A stretch of DNA of 33,801 nucleotides from Tieghemiomyces parasiticus (GCA_027575765.1 JANBPT010000488.1:1-33801), one strand, 5' to 3'. Positions 8,744-21,099 are shown, counted from the stretch's first letter. The notes: a model not told the origin generated them from the sequence alone. Numbers and translations: made by a program.

Positions 8744-11700
8744 GGTGAACGGATAAAGGCCCAACGTAGATTCAAACGAATGGAAATGGGTAAACGACGT
8801 GAGTGGGAGCAGAAGATGATCCCGCAGCTAGGGTTCGCCTTTCTCCTGGTACCGAGCACCGCTGTGGGGCGGGGAACGGGCCACAGCAATATCAGGTAGG
8901 TTGGTACGTCATTGGGAAAATAACTTGTGCACAGAATCTAGCCATCTCGGGCAGGAGTACACTGACCCTGCGGGCATTGCACGGCCGCCCATTCATGAAA
9001 TTGATCGGTGTTCGAGCGGCTTCGCTAATGGAGTGTAGATGCCGAAGTCTTGATTGAGGAGGATAAATGATGATAAACTCATCACGGTTATCCATTAATT
9101 GACTGGAAACCCCTTCATAATGAGGAGGAGAGATCCCACGGACCATCAATATCCCCAAGCCTCTGCGAAATAGAGGTTGGCAAGCGATCCAAATTGTTAT
9201 TAGTAGAGTAGCAACGAATGAGCCATTGGTAAGTGGAAGGCGGCTACAGTAAATAATTCCTGACGACACATCGTGGATAATTCTTTGGCGGAATAGCGGT
9301 GAGCTGGTTGATCTCTCCCATACACCCGCGCAGTGCAACCTGTGATACACGCACTATCCCCGCGCGCCCACCCCATGCCCGAACGCGAAGATTGCATCGG
9401 CCACACTTTCCCTTCGGTCTTTCCTTCGTCACTCTCCGTAACTCCCCAAATTGGTGCTCCAACCACTTTCCAGCTGTTAGTTTGCTTTACCGTTCAGGGC
9501 CGACCCGAATTAACCACGGTCTAATTAGCAGCGTCCTTTGCGAGTAAATCTCTCACCACAAGACACAATCGTCGTCTGCCGCACGCATCATCTGGGGCCG
9601 CCAATCAACTCCGCCGTCGGCCGAAGGCGAGCTGTCGGAACAGGCAATTGCCCGCACTCGCCCCCCCCCCTCCCACTCCTTATTATGGGCATTACCAGCC
9701 CGCTTACTAGGCCTTCTAGATGATGGAGAGAAAAACCAGATTAGGATGGCCCCTCGCGTCGATCGTCCCTGTATCCTTTGAAAGGCGTTTCTCAACCGGG
9801 TTATTGGTCGGCGACCTGGAAAATCGACCAGGTCCGCGCAGGTCGATCCACCCGCTTGGGGCTGCTGGTTCGTCGCCCGATGGGTAATCACGAGGCTATT
9901 TTGGTAGTTGCATGCACCACTGCCTTCCCTTTTTTCTATCACTTCGTTTTGGGTTCCTGAAGCACCTCAACGTTGGCACCAAGCCAAGGCTTCCGCACTC
10001 GGTTGGGGAACTTGGAAGGTAACTGGAAAGCTGATCGCAGCAGTTGCATGCTGTATGGTCTGGCGAGTTTTCCCGCTCAACAGATTGCCATTGGGGACTA
10101 CTCTACAGATTTCCCCTCGTCATCAAGGGATAAGGGCGAGCATACTGCCCCCATAACTGTCACGGCCGGGGACCGAAATCGGGCGCTCTGAATCTGTCTA
10201 TGTAACGGGCTTAAACAGTTTATCCGTCGGACTACACCCCCTAATGAAACCACTTGTTTGAACTTGGCCCTATATAGAACCCGATAGAACGGTGTTCGGC
10301 CGCTAGAGGGCGATATTGTCTATTCGGTAGTGGGGCAGGTTCGCTGATGAGATCTCAGTTGGACCATCCGACAGGACGGAAGACAGCGGATGAGTGCGGT
10401 TTATTAAGGTACCCCCCCCCGTGGAGGAAAAGGAGTGGGGAGTGAAGGAAACGAAGCCCAGTGCCTGGTGTCAGCTAAGCATACCAAATAGTGTAACCGT
10501 CTGGGGACACAACATGTGAAGCGATCACAACGAGGATGCACCAGATAGAGGGGTGGTCGCCATAGCTGAAGGGGAACTCTAATATGTTTCGCCATTTTTT
10601 TTCCGACCAGCAAACTAACGGACAAAACCCCTAGCCTCACTATATCGGTAAGGCTGCCCGCCTGCGCCCAGGCATGGGCGGCTGACCAATGGTCAAGTCG
10701 AGGGAGTTTGGCTTGGTTGGAGGCTTGTTCATCCCCTGCCGGCCATTTGATACTTGAAGTGACATGCGTGGCACAAGCGCCAGTACTACTGGTTGGTCAG
10801 CCGGAGCAGGTAGATCGAAGGAGACCCGGTACAGCGCTTATCCACTCGCAAGAATGGTGTAGAGAAAAATACGCCGCCCCCTCCTACCTCTGCCAGGATC
10901 GGTTAGGTAGCACCTCGCTAGCATGAGGGTGGGCGGGAGAGTAGGGGGAGGGGGGTTCCACAAACCCGTTGCACATGTACCTAACGTGGCGACCTGTTGC
11001 TGAGCGGAGTTTGAAAGCCACTGGACCCCTCTGCTCAGTTATAAAAGTGATGACAGATTAGCTAAAAAAAATAGAGATGATGGCGCATAGAAAAAAAAAC
11101 ATAAGCAGGCGTTACATGTGCTATTCTGCCGACGATCATTTGCCATAGGTTCACCATCAGCGCACATGTGTAATGAGCCTCCCATCTCGGTAGTCCTCCA
11201 GTCGGTAGTAATGGCAAAGAAAGCCACGTAATTTTTCCATTATAAATCGTACTGGTTGATGTGCCGGCACTGAGTTTTTCTCCTCCCGTCTATATATGTT
11301 TAGTACTAGCTCTCTAGGGCGTGACCTTAGTATGCATGTATATAATGTTGCCGATGGTTTGGTGTCAGACTTAATCGGCCATTGGATATATCGGGAGAGT
11401 AAGCAATGGTCCTACAGAAATACCGAGTCGATAGTTTACATCCGACGCTGAAACTATGGTCCGTTTAGAGTAAGGGTTCGGGAGGCCTAATATTTCCACC
11501 AGGCCGAACACCTCCATATATTATCAACTCACATCGATTTTTTTCCTCATACGTGTGACCTACCGGACACCCACCCTTGGGTATTTCCCATCCTCACCTC
11601 CTCCACTGTCTGCAATGGTTTTTCTCTACCTTTCTGCGTTTTAATCCGGATACCGGCTGATGCAGAGATATACCTCGCCTTACCCCAATCTAAACCAACC

Positions 11701-13671
11701 AGGCAATAGGTCACGGTAATACAGGTGGCGCCTGTGGCACTGTTATGGCCGACTACACCACACCTGAATACTGAGGGGTGGTAGACGGATTCAGACTCCG
11801 GCGGTTAAAGGGGTGGAAGCGGATGACTATACTTTGCATCTCACTAAACTAGCCTTGGCTCCCCGGCATGCCCCCCTCGCCACACTCTCCCCAAATAGGC
11901 TATCACTCCTAACGGGTCAGGGTCTTCCACACTGCCATAACAGCCCCGGATTGGGTGTCATCGGCCCACCTCACTGGAGCACTGCCGCCCGATAACGAGG
12001 AGCTTAACACCCCTTCACTGGCCTCGGACGAACTAGAAAGGCCTGGCTAGCAATTGTCAGGGTCTGAAGAAGGGTTAGTCTGGATGGAGCACATAATAGA
12101 CTTGGGAGGGCTAGGAAATGCAGAGACGAAGATAGAGAAATCAATTAGTCGGCACGTCCAGGCAATCCTCAGAGGGATAATCTTACAACGCCTTTGGGCC
12201 CAGTCCTTATGGTGCTGAGGATAACCAACCCGTGCCGCATCTCTGCTAATTGGTGCCATGAGGGGCTGTCACTCTCTTTTCTGCCTCCCACCCTGTAGTC
12301 TCGTGTGGCTGAAAATGTGCTGGACCGTCTCGTCTGTCCTTCAAGTCTGTTGTGTCGGCCGGTTACCTCGCCAAGCCCCCCGGCAGATATTGACGAGCGC
12401 ATGATACCTAGGGGGCTAAGCCAGGGGAGGGAGTGGTTAGCGTCTAAGGTCAAGTCGTTGCCCATTGGTCATTCAGAGGATACCGCGAAGTTTGGGCCTT
12501 GGCCATTCCCATAGCCGCTTGGTCTAAAGCACACTTTTCGCTTTCCAACCGCCGGTCCATTCTCTTCGTCCTAGAACAGCGGCCGTCCCCTCCTCCCACC
12601 AACCGCCGCGTATTCTGCGTTCAGTAGCCAATCGTCACACGGGGCACACAACGGGGAGAGGACGGAGGGGCTGATTCTGATCCACCGTTTGCCCTCCGTG
12701 CCTTTGTCAGGCTTTGGCCGTCCCTCCTCCTCTCTGCGCATCTTTTCCCGGTACTACTGGTTTGGCTGGGCCCAAGTGTCGTCAGTCACCCCCCCAACTG
12801 TGGCCTCATAGCCTTTTTATGAAAGATGCGGCGGGCCCCGAGTCCAGCCGGGCCCCCCTCCTCCTCGTATGTGGTCGACCAATACCTCTTCAACGTGCCG
12901 ACAAGTCAGTGGTCCTAGTCAAACGAAAACCGCCGAACCCGCCGCCACTCCACTGCCAGCCGTCATACGGAGTAAGCAGGCTGGCGCGGTCTGATGATAT
13001 CCTTCTCTGTCGACCATAGGTGTTTCTATCGGCCGAAATCTCAGGATACCCCCCCCCAACTTATCCGTCAACCCTTATTTAGGCGGGCCACTGCCCCTCT
13101 GGTTGGGCGTCCACCTCTAACCGTCAGTATCTTGAGTGGGGCTGACGTACGAGGAAAGAACGGCGAGTAACCTGCTCGGCTAACTGAGGTCCTAGCATGA
13201 ATTGCGAAGATCAACTCTGACGAAGCTGTCATTCGTACTTCGCAACCATTTTGTTGCTCACCTAGATGCTTCCAACCCGCATTGTGTCTCTCCTCCTCCC
13301 CTCCCTCGCTTCTATTTGCACCCAGACCCACCGATTGGTCACCACCCCACTTTTTTGGCCTAGACCTCCCATTTCACTCTCCGACCGACCTTGGGTCCTC
13401 TCATTCGCCACTGCACCTTGATTGACCAGCCGCACATCCTAATCACCCCCTCTTCTTTCTTCCCCCTCCCGTACGCTTGGTCGGTCGAGGTTCCTCCAGT
13501 GGTCACTCTCTCCTCCAGCCTGTAGCCATGTGTAAACCCTTCGCGCCGCTCAATGCCACCCTCTTTTTCGCCTTCTCAATACCGCGTTTGCTGGACCCTT
13601 TATTCCCTCGTCCACACGGCGACTGCCCGTCTTCCCCCCTCTTTGACCTTTTTCTCAAACCTCAGCCACGG
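8744..13671. other. Long spacer (4.9 kb) without a recognised gene
   Basis: Both strands were read. Open frames reach at most about 150 codons, use non-ATG starts or lack domains, and overlap one another in several frames. Poly-C runs of 10 (9661-9670) and 9 (10412-10420) occur. From about 12,500 rightwards the plus strand becomes C/T-rich, as is common upstream of fungal genes. Promoters of the minus gene at 8743 and the plus gene at 14133 should lie at the two ends. Small-exon genes could be hidden here. Confidence 0.5.
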
Positions 13672-13679
13672 TATAAATA
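13672..13679 (+). promoter_or_regulatory. Candidate TATA box of the SANT-like gene
   Basis: TATAAATA about 455 bp upstream of the start at 14133, within a long pyrimidine-rich plus strand. If real it implies a 5' leader of about 430 nt that includes the CA/TA microsatellite. Confidence 0.4.
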
Positions 13680-13920
13680 CCCCATCTCGGTCGCTCCTTT
13701 TTAGAGCATCCAATCCACTGTTTTATTTCACTGCCACCATTGCGTTCTAGTATCACTCCGTCGTATGTCGTCCCGCATCCTTTCACTCGTTCTATACGCG
13801 CTCGAAATCTGCACCGTCTTCTCTCTACCTTGACTTGTATTTTACGACACCAGTTTCATCGGCCGGTCTTTTGTTTCCACGCTTAAATGTCCCAGTGGTT
13901 TCCTTTTCATATTAGCCTTG

Positions 13921-13957
13921 CACACACACACACACATATATATATATAGATATATAG
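13921..13957 (+). repeat. (CA)n(TA)n microsatellite
   Basis: About eight CA units run into TA units and a GATATATAG tail. It sits about 175 bp upstream of the start codon at 14133, probably in the transcribed leader. Confidence 0.85.
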
Positions 13958-14132
13958 TTACGTTTTCCGGTCCTTCGTCTCCACGTTATTACGGCCCCTT
14001 TCTCCTTGTCCCCCTTCCCTCGGTAGTTATACCTAGGATTTCAACTGGCAAAATATCACACCTGACAACTCTGCACCATCGTACTACCATACCTCAATTC
14101 CTCCTGGCCCTCCACTTTCTATCCAGCTCACT

Positions 14133-15887
14133 ATGTCTCAAGTTGCCTACTCTGCCCCCTCGCACGAGGCTATGTTCACCCCGGAAACCAAGGCAATCAC
14201 CATGGACATTGAGCTCGACGACCAGCCACGCTCGCTCAGCCCGACTCCGGCGAACGCACCCAAGTGCTGGGAGGAGGACGAGGTCCTCGTCATGCTCCGG
14301 TGGCTGCGGCCGCATAAGAACCGTCGCCGTTACGCCAACGGTCTGAAGGCCAACTGCTGCCGCGAGCTATCCGAGAAAATCCTACCCAACAAACGCCCCA
14401 AACAAATCCGCAACAAGCTCGAATACATGATTCGCGAATACCAACGTGCTCGCCAGGTTATGAAGGCCTACGCCCGCAAGCGTGCCCTTCGTAAGGCCCA
14501 GGGATTCTCTATCGACTCAGCCACCAATCCCATCACAGACCCCATGGAGGCTGCCCGTAAGGCCTGCGCTTTCTTTGACGAACTCCACGACATTTTTGGC
14601 AATGACCCCGAGGTGGTTACTGACGACGAACTCGACATGCCGCTTGGGTCGGACGAGGGTCTGTCCAGTCACATTAGTGCCGCCCGCGGGGGCCAGGGCC
14701 TGTCGGCGGGACCCGTGCGTCGCCACGCATCATTAAGCCCCAGCCTCGGCCCCATCGGCCGTAACCAGCTCTTCGGACAAACCGACGAGGCCCACGATTA
14801 CGCATCCACGGGCCGGTCTAGCCACTACGGCAACCCGGCCCACCAGCGCGTCGCAATGTCCAAGTCAGCTTTTCACACTAATGGCGGTAACGCCCGTACG
14901 GCCGGCGCGCCCTACCTTATCCCATCGTCGCGGTCGCACCACAGCCCGTCCAACAGCTCGGTGACCCTGCCGCCTATTCAATCCCTCGACGGCCGGTTGA
15001 ACACCACAGCTCCGTCCAAGCTTGGCGCCCTCTACGCCTCCAAGTTCCACACAGTCCCGCGTGGCCAATCCACCCCGCCCCAGTCGACAACCTCGTCCTC
15101 GGACCACCCCCGCTACCAGCAACAGCAGCAGAATAGTGGGGAGGCCCGAAACACTGCCAACTGGACCACGGGCACCTCCCCCGGCACGGGCCTCCCGGAC
15201 CTGGCTACGTTCGCATCGATTGCAGAGTCCCTCCGCCCCAGCTCCGCCACGGCCACTCCAACGCTGTCGACACGTTCCTACCTCGCGACGGCCAGCTCGT
15301 TTGTTCGTGAAGGTTCGGTGCCCATCTATCGTGCCACTCCAGAGCCCGTCCGCAGAACCGAGGCCAGCCCCGGCAGCACCCCGGCCCTCTCATCCACCGT
15401 CTCCGCCGCTTCTTCATCGGCGTTTAGCAACCGGTCTTGCGGGCTCGACACCCTAGCCAGCCTCACCGCCTCCCCGCGGTCGCCCACCCTCCTATTGGCC
15501 GCCCAGGAACAGGCCCGGTCGCAAAAGGCCGCTACCGACGTGACCCCCAGCTATCACCCCCACCCGGCCAAGACATTCACGAGTCAGGAGGTTGACCGGT
15601 TGCTGCACGCTCAGACTCTGCGTATGACTGACTTCATGCAAGAACAGCAGGCCAAAAACCAGGCCTTCCTGCAAGTCCTCACACACCAACAGGATCAGTT
15701 CATGAGCCAGGTGCTGGATACCCTCAAGGAGTTCACCCGCGAGCATACCATCTCGGCAACCACTGTCCCCTCGGTTTCTCCGTTATCCCGGTCGACCAGC
15801 CCTAATCCTGCCCCCTCGGTTTCCCCGCTACCCCGGGCGACCACTCCTATCCCTGTCCCGTCGGCCGATGCTTCCCTACGGCCCTAA
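14133..15887 (+). CDS. Putative Myb/SANT-like (trihelix-like) DNA-binding protein
   Basis: Single-exon frame of 584 residues from an ATG, with strong C preference at third positions, so surely coding. Residues about 43-110 form a helix-rich basic domain: CWEEDEVLVMLRWLRP, then ELSEKILPNKRPKQIRNKLE and a YQRARQ helix. This fits the spaced-aromatic, three-helix pattern of Myb/SANT-like DNA-binding domains. A basic run at 107-122 could be a nuclear signal. Residues 125-170 are acidic. Residues 170-475 are Ser/Pro/Thr-rich low complexity with a Gln run at 329-333. Residues about 484-540 (EVDRLLHAQTLRMTD onward) form a Gln-rich helix, probably a coiled-coil dimerisation segment. The tail repeats a SVSPLxR(S/A)T(S/T)P unit twice (547-571). 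Likely a nuclear regulator; no target or close named relative recognised. Confidence 0.72.
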   Translation: MSQVAYSAPSHEAMFTPETKAITMDIELDDQPRSLSPTPANAPKCWEEDEVLVMLRWLRPHKNRRRYANGLKANCCRELSEKILPNKRPKQIRNKLEYMIREYQRARQVMKAYARKRALRKAQGFSIDSATNPITDPMEAARKACAFFDELHDIFGNDPEVVTDDELDMPLGSDEGLSSHISAARGGQGLSAGPVRRHASLSPSLGPIGRNQLFGQTDEAHDYASTGRSSHYGNPAHQRVAMSKSAFHTNGGNARTAGAPYLIPSSRSHHSPSNSSVTLPPIQSLDGRLNTTAPSKLGALYASKFHTVPRGQSTPPQSTTSSSDHPRYQQQQQNSGEARNTANWTTGTSPGTGLPDLATFASIAESLRPSSATATPTLSTRSYLATASSFVREGSVPIYRATPEPVRRTEASPGSTPALSSTVSAASSSAFSNRSCGLDTLASLTASPRSPTLLLAAQEQARSQKAATDVTPSYHPHPAKTFTSQEVDRLLHAQTLRMTDFMQEQQAKNQAFLQVLTHQQDQFMSQVLDTLKEFTREHTISATTVPSVSPLSRSTSPNPAPSVSPLPRATTPIPVPSADASLRP

Positions 15888-18800
15888 TGGCAAGCTGGAT
15901 TGACTGTTGAAACTGTATACCGAACCGAGAAATTTTTTGTTTGTGCCTTTCTTTCGCGCTCTCTAACCCCCTCGATCCCCCCCCTCTCTTTTACCCTGTA
16001 ATGGGCTAATTTGTGCCAGCTCTAAATCTCCACCCGTGTCTTTTATCCTTTCGAATCCTTTTTGTTACCTTTCTGCATTCGTTCGCTCTGTACAATTCCT
16101 ACACATACCCAAATAACTTTTGACCCCACTTCCTTCACATACCGACTTACACCCCTTCATATGTACCACCCAACACACTACTGTTTTGTAGTAAGCCTTA
16201 GACTAAATAACCCTGTATTCCCTAGAACCAGTCTCAATAATCCAGTGGCCTAAATTCTCCGAAATGACATGCCGCACTGCCTCACTAGAAAAAAAAGCAG
16301 GGCTGGTATGGCGGAACCCTGGCAGTATAGCGGAGAACGCGTCTCAACTTCCAGTCTTCAGATCCAAGCCCATTTTAGAAAACACGAGTGTATGTGGGAT
16401 GGGGTCATACGGCACAACATTCGTTCCTTCCTGGCCCTCTTAACCCTCCCCCCCCCTTTCTCTACTTCGATAACAGCTCCACCCCTCTTTTGATTTTTCT
16501 ACCCAACTTTTCCGGCCGATCACCTTGATTCTGATGCTACGAAGTCACGAGGTTTCTAGATGCATACTTGCAATACATCCTCGCTACTAAAGCCCTTCAG
16601 GGATCCGCGGCTCCGGATATCCTGTCGATCAGCTTCTTAACTGTTTGCGTTCAGTGTGTAAAGAAAGGGGAAGAGGTGTGGTAGGAAATCATCACCCACC
16701 CTTCTTCTCATAAACCCTTCGTGCTCTGTTCCCCACTCGCTTACTCCGCTACTTTGACATCCCGTTCATTCTCGCTCTTCACGTAAAAAAGCTGAGGGAT
16801 TCACTGAAAATTATCGAACGCTGCTCCAGCCTAGCGTAAATGCGATTAACACGCTCCTTCGTTCTCGAGGTACATGGGGTCTGATCTCTAGACATGGAGT
16901 GTTCGAGATAATATAAAGGCAGGACGGATCTGCCGAATTGGAAAAGCCGAGGCTGGAGGGAACTAACCTAGTTTAAATGTAGAATAAGGCATTCAGTGGA
17001 GCAACTTGGAAAATAAAATATATCAACATACGCAACCTCCCTCGCCATTTCGTAAACCACGGTGTTTCCCCCTTTCCATTATTATCCTGACCCTTTCCTT
17101 AATTTACGGCTGTAAGGCTTCTATAGACTACCACTCGATGATGATCGGTTCAGATTAATTAGTGTTGAGCTTTCTGACGGGAGGAAGAAGATGTGCGACG
17201 ATTTCCCCCCCCCATCAATAGCAGTCCAGCTGCTGACAAGACACGGTAGTGAATAATGCGGTTAATTCAGGGTTTGGCAGTGAGGACTTGATGAGCACGG
17301 TATACTCACGATTGACAAGGGCTATAGGTGTCAGTTCTATCATCATTACGCGATCGAATCGACTAGAAAACACTGTCAAGGGTGATCTGAGCGTACCGTA
17401 CGCGTCACGGTTGTGTTACAGTCATACAAAATTACGGGATAAGGATGCTGTAGCTCGTGACTTGGCGGTGGCCAGGGTGATTCTGGCGTATATAATATTT
17501 TTTTCGTTTTTCTCGAGCATCGTTGATCCATTGCCTGGTTCTCTACTAAGTCTTCACTCCAACTTACCATCATCACACTCCTAGGGACCAACTCTGGTAG
17601 CAGGAAACGACGCAGGTTTCTTAACGCTTTTCTTGAAGACCTTGCTCTCCCGATCCATGCGTCTCGGCTCGTCTTTGGTTGGCCAATTCGCATGCCGAAG
17701 CTTCGTCAACTTTTCTAGCCCCTGAGTTGTAACGCTAGGCTCATTCCTTGCTGGCTTATCACTTAGTCGGCCTTAAACGACCCATTGGATTAATGCTGTT
17801 TACCCTTAACTTTACCAGCTTTGTTCCTTGGCGAATTTAATGCATGGTTTGTTTTTTGACCCGGTCAGCTCTCCAACCTTAACAGTGAGTTCCGCTGCTT
17901 ACTCATCTAACGAGGTCTATGTAGCCCTTGACCTGAACCGACGACCATCGTGGATGATGGCTTGAATACACCCTGAAGATTGAAATATAATCACTTCATC
18001 GTCAACCCTTAATCCTAGCCTCTCCGACTTACTGTCGCCGCATCCTCGCGGGCTGGCCCCCCCGGTCTCTCGTGTGTTTTATTCCATGACTGATTAACCT
18101 ACATCTTTTACTTGATTGGAACTTTCAATCACTTTCTTTCTGTTTACCTTACTTGGTATACATTATAACAACACCCTATATGCTGCGGCCCATTATCCCC
18201 ACTCCCCCCCCCCCACATGCAGAACCCCACTTCGGCTACCACATTCAACACATTTTAACCCTTTTGCCTTTCTTATCATTACCTTTCACTACCGATCGCC
18301 AAATTCACTTTCACGGCTAACACCATCCAAAACCATCAGACAGGCGCTTTTCTAGTGAAACCCGATATTACATTTCCAGGATTGGCTTCTAACTATGTCA
18401 CTGGCCACCGGCCACGAACCCCAGTTAATCTGCTGAAGCCAGCGCAGGATGGCATAAACAGGCCTTATCGAGGAAGAGAGCGGAGAGGAAGTGAGAGTCA
18501 GATACCCCAAGAAAAGGGCAACGCTTTTAATGTACCATGCCGGAGTGCGCCAGTCTTTAGCGGGATCTACCTGAGACGACATCGTGACTGAAGCATCCGA
18601 AAGTTACCCAATGATCAAAATGGCTCCTAGCCCCACCCGTTCGTTCGAATGCAACGTGGTCAACTAGGAGGTTACCGCTGATTGCAGGCATTGGGTTCGC
18701 CTGTTCCTATTTCTCTCACCTACATAACCAGATCGCAACCATCTATCCCAGTTTAAGTAACCTGCACTAGTCTACAACTCTAACGTGACACGGCTTACCT

Positions 18801-19055
18801 TAATCAGCTTATAGTATAACTGACAGCGCGTAACGACGAACGCGGCATCCCACACCGTTGTCAGCTATATTCTCGATTTGATCAGGGGGGTCCCTTTACA
18901 AGCAGGATTGCCATGTTTAATATTGGACGTTCACACCGTCTGCGTTGGCAAGCCTGATCAGATAATACAAAAACTATAGCCAGGCCGATCGAGAAGGTCC
19001 ACAGAATTGAAACTGACTCTAAATTTCGACTAGGCTTGATGAAAAAGGGGGGTGG
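15888..19055. other. Spacer (3.2 kb) without a recognised gene
   Basis: The first 600 bp are T/C-rich and probably hold the 3' UTR of the upstream gene. A poly-C run of 11 is at 18204-18214 and one of 9 near 17205. A minus-strand frame about 17581-17775 ends in a Lys-rich tail, but its codon use is unbiased and no partner exon was found. Nothing else recognised. Confidence 0.5.
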
Positions 19056-20159
19056 CTATAGATCTGATTGCGACGTCAAGGACCCGTTGCTCTCGCGAGG
19101 CGTGTTCGGCTCAATGGTACATCCGGCATCGAGTTGTAACTTCATGATCCGGTCGCCGACACGATGGGCCTGGTTCGGATCATGGGTGACCCAAAGACAA
19201 GTATAATCCCTAAGGGTCCGTTCGACCTCGCGTGCGGAGGTAGGATCAAGGGCGCTGGTCGGTTCGTCGAGCAAAAGTACATCAGGTTTACAGGCGACAG
19301 CGATGGCCAGAGCGGCTCGTTGGGCCTGGCCACCGGAAAGGTTCCGCCACTCGCTGCACCAGCATTCTTCAGGTAGCCCCCAGGCGTTACCAATCTCGAC
19401 AGGGTCATCCCAGGTGGGTTTGGCGACGTGGGTGGAAAACTGCTTGATCTTGAAGAAAAAGTCTAGTGGGGAGCCTGGGAAGATGGCTGGATATTGTGGG
19501 ACATACATGACGCGTGACCGCCACTGCGGGACACCCATGGCCTGCGGACTCAGGTCCGGCGCTGTACCGCTCCCGGCCTCCCCTTGATCATTTTCGTCGT
19601 CGTTGTCGTTGCCATGGCGTTGGTTATCTGGTTCGAGGTAAATCACCCCGTGGTCGTAGTCAGTGAGCTGGGCGATGGCTCGTAGGAGTGTGGTCTTGCC
19701 CACCCCGCTGGGTCCCTGAATCACAAGGGTCTCCCCGGACTCAACGGTGAACCCGATATTATACCACATGAAGTCCGACGCGTCCACGTCGGAGGGTGTT
19801 GAGAGCGTAACATCTTCGCCGGGGACCGACACCGAATCGGCCCCGTCACCATCGTGGGTGGTGTCAGCCTCCACATCCGCTTCAGCAGCTGCGTCGCTAT
19901 CGGAATCGTTGCCTGTAGCTGGCTTGGTGCTATGGCTACCTGGCTCCCCGCGCCGGTGACGGTGCGAGCCGCCGTGACCGGATTTGCTGTGTGACGATGG
20001 GGTCCCGTTGCTGTTACCAACCCGCGGGGCCGAAGGTACCGGATGACTACATACGCTGGAGCGGGAGGAAGAGGCCTGCGAAGGTGGACGGAATTGCTTT
20101 GCTGAACCAGTACGCTTCTTGCTCAGCTCCTTCACTATCAAGTGAACGGTGGGTGACAT
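19056..20159 (-). CDS. Stand-alone ABC ATPase, FetA/STAR1-like
   Basis: The frame opens further upstream, but 20159-20157 is its only ATG before the domain and gives 367 residues. MSPTVHLIVKELSKKRTG supplies the first beta strand of a nucleotide-binding domain. About 110 low-complexity, His/Ser- then Asp/Glu-rich residues then intervene before WYNIGFTVESGETLVIQG. Numbered from this ATG: Walker A GPSGVGKT at 149-156, Q-loop in VPQYPAIFPG near 222, signature LSGGQ at 274-278, Walker B VLLLDE at 294-299, D-loop SALD at 302-305 and H-loop His at 326. A second acidic insert (EPDNQ to PQAMG, about 176-208) precedes WRSRVMYVPQ. The order and the WRSRVMYVPQ..IFPGS..D.F spacing resemble bacterial FetA (YbbL) and plant STAR1, which pair with a small FetB/STAR2 permease for metal handling. 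No permease gene is in the window. Substrate unknown; intronless. Confidence 0.82.
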   Translation of the reverse strand: MSPTVHLIVKELSKKRTGSAKQFRPPSQASSSRSSVCSHPVPSAPRVGNSNGTPSSHSKSGHGGSHRHRRGEPGSHSTKPATGNDSDSDAAAEADVEADTTHDGDGADSVSVPGEDVTLSTPSDVDASDFMWYNIGFTVESGETLVIQGPSGVGKTTLLRAIAQLTDYDHGVIYLEPDNQRHGNDNDDENDQGEAGSGTAPDLSPQAMGVPQWRSRVMYVPQYPAIFPGSPLDFFFKIKQFSTHVAKPTWDDPVEIGNAWGLPEECWCSEWRNLSGGQAQRAALAIAVACKPDVLLLDEPTSALDPTSAREVERTLRDYTCLWVTHDPNQAHRVGDRIMKLQLDAGCTIEPNTPRESNGSLTSQSDL

Positions 20160-21099
20160 CGTGTAATAGAGAATTGGTTTTTCGAGATGGAGGGTGGGAT
20201 CAGGTGAGGATGTTTGAAAGATGCAAGCGTGACGAGACAGACAATTCGGCGCGGTATGGTACAAATGGCTGCTACCAGAGTATGGTTGGAGAGAGAACCC
20301 TGTATCCCAATAAATACAAATGCAAAGAACGAGGAAGGGCTGGGAAGTAACCTGCGACCTCCAAAGTCGGCACAGCTTGTGACGCGCTACCGCTGGCCCC
20401 TGGCTAGCCCCTAAAACCTATCCTGCCTTACTCGTGGACCTGGGCTTTACAATCGGTTCATTCTGCGTTGGGCACTCCTCCTACCAACCACAACATACCA
20501 TGCCACTGGCGGAATAGACAGGCAGGGGGTGGCGAGTCATGGTTTTTGAATACCAGTTATCGTTTCTTCGAGCATCTAATGCGTACGCCTTGCCACTCCC
20601 AAACTGCCAATGGCCACAACACCGCCATTATATCGCAGAGGTCAGAGCCACGTCACCCGGACTAACGCCAATGCAACCAAACCGATATATCCTTATCCTG
20701 ATAGCAGGCAGTGATGCCCCACCCACCGTATCAGGGCCGCCACCTGCTCTCTCAGGCGCCTAATGCTATTCGACAGCTACCCGTTTCACTCTAATTGCAT
20801 TGCATCCTACGACCACGATATGGAAGCGCATAAAGTCAGCAGCGGGTCTAGTACATAAGTGAATTAGTAGAGCAGCGACCGGAGAAACCAAGCCTCGGTG
20901 GCTAAATATAAGCAATGACCAGCTGCGGCCCAGCGGTAGGCTGGGTGGGTGGTGGAGGTGCATATCAACAAAGCGCAAAGTAGCCGGAGCGGCAAAGTAA
21001 AATATAGTGTGGAAAAATATGAATAAGAAAATAAAGCAATGCTCCCTCTGGGACGACAGGAATCAATGGGAGGTTTACCCTGTTTCCCAGGTTGGGCTC
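20160..21099. other. Spacer between the ABC gene and ALG10
   Basis: About 940 bp holding the promoter of the minus-strand ABC gene and the 3' flank of ALG10. No convincing gene. A segment at 20335-20410 looks vaguely tRNA-like on the minus strand but does not fold (see rejected items). Confidence 0.5.

Noticed and set aside
17581..17775. Lys-rich minus-strand frame that looks like a protein C-terminus
   Set aside because: Unbiased codon use, a stop just upstream with no clear acceptor, and no recognisable family.
20160..20264. N-terminal extension of the ABC ATPase frame
   Set aside because: It opens with TTG and has no ATG before 20159; a eukaryotic start at MSPTV fits the domain boundary.
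20335..20410. tRNA- or SINE-like segment on the minus strand (CAGCGGTAGCGCG, later GGTCGCAGGTT)
   Set aside because: Box A and B resemblance is partial; the D-, anticodon- and T-stems do not pair, and no second copy is seen in the window.
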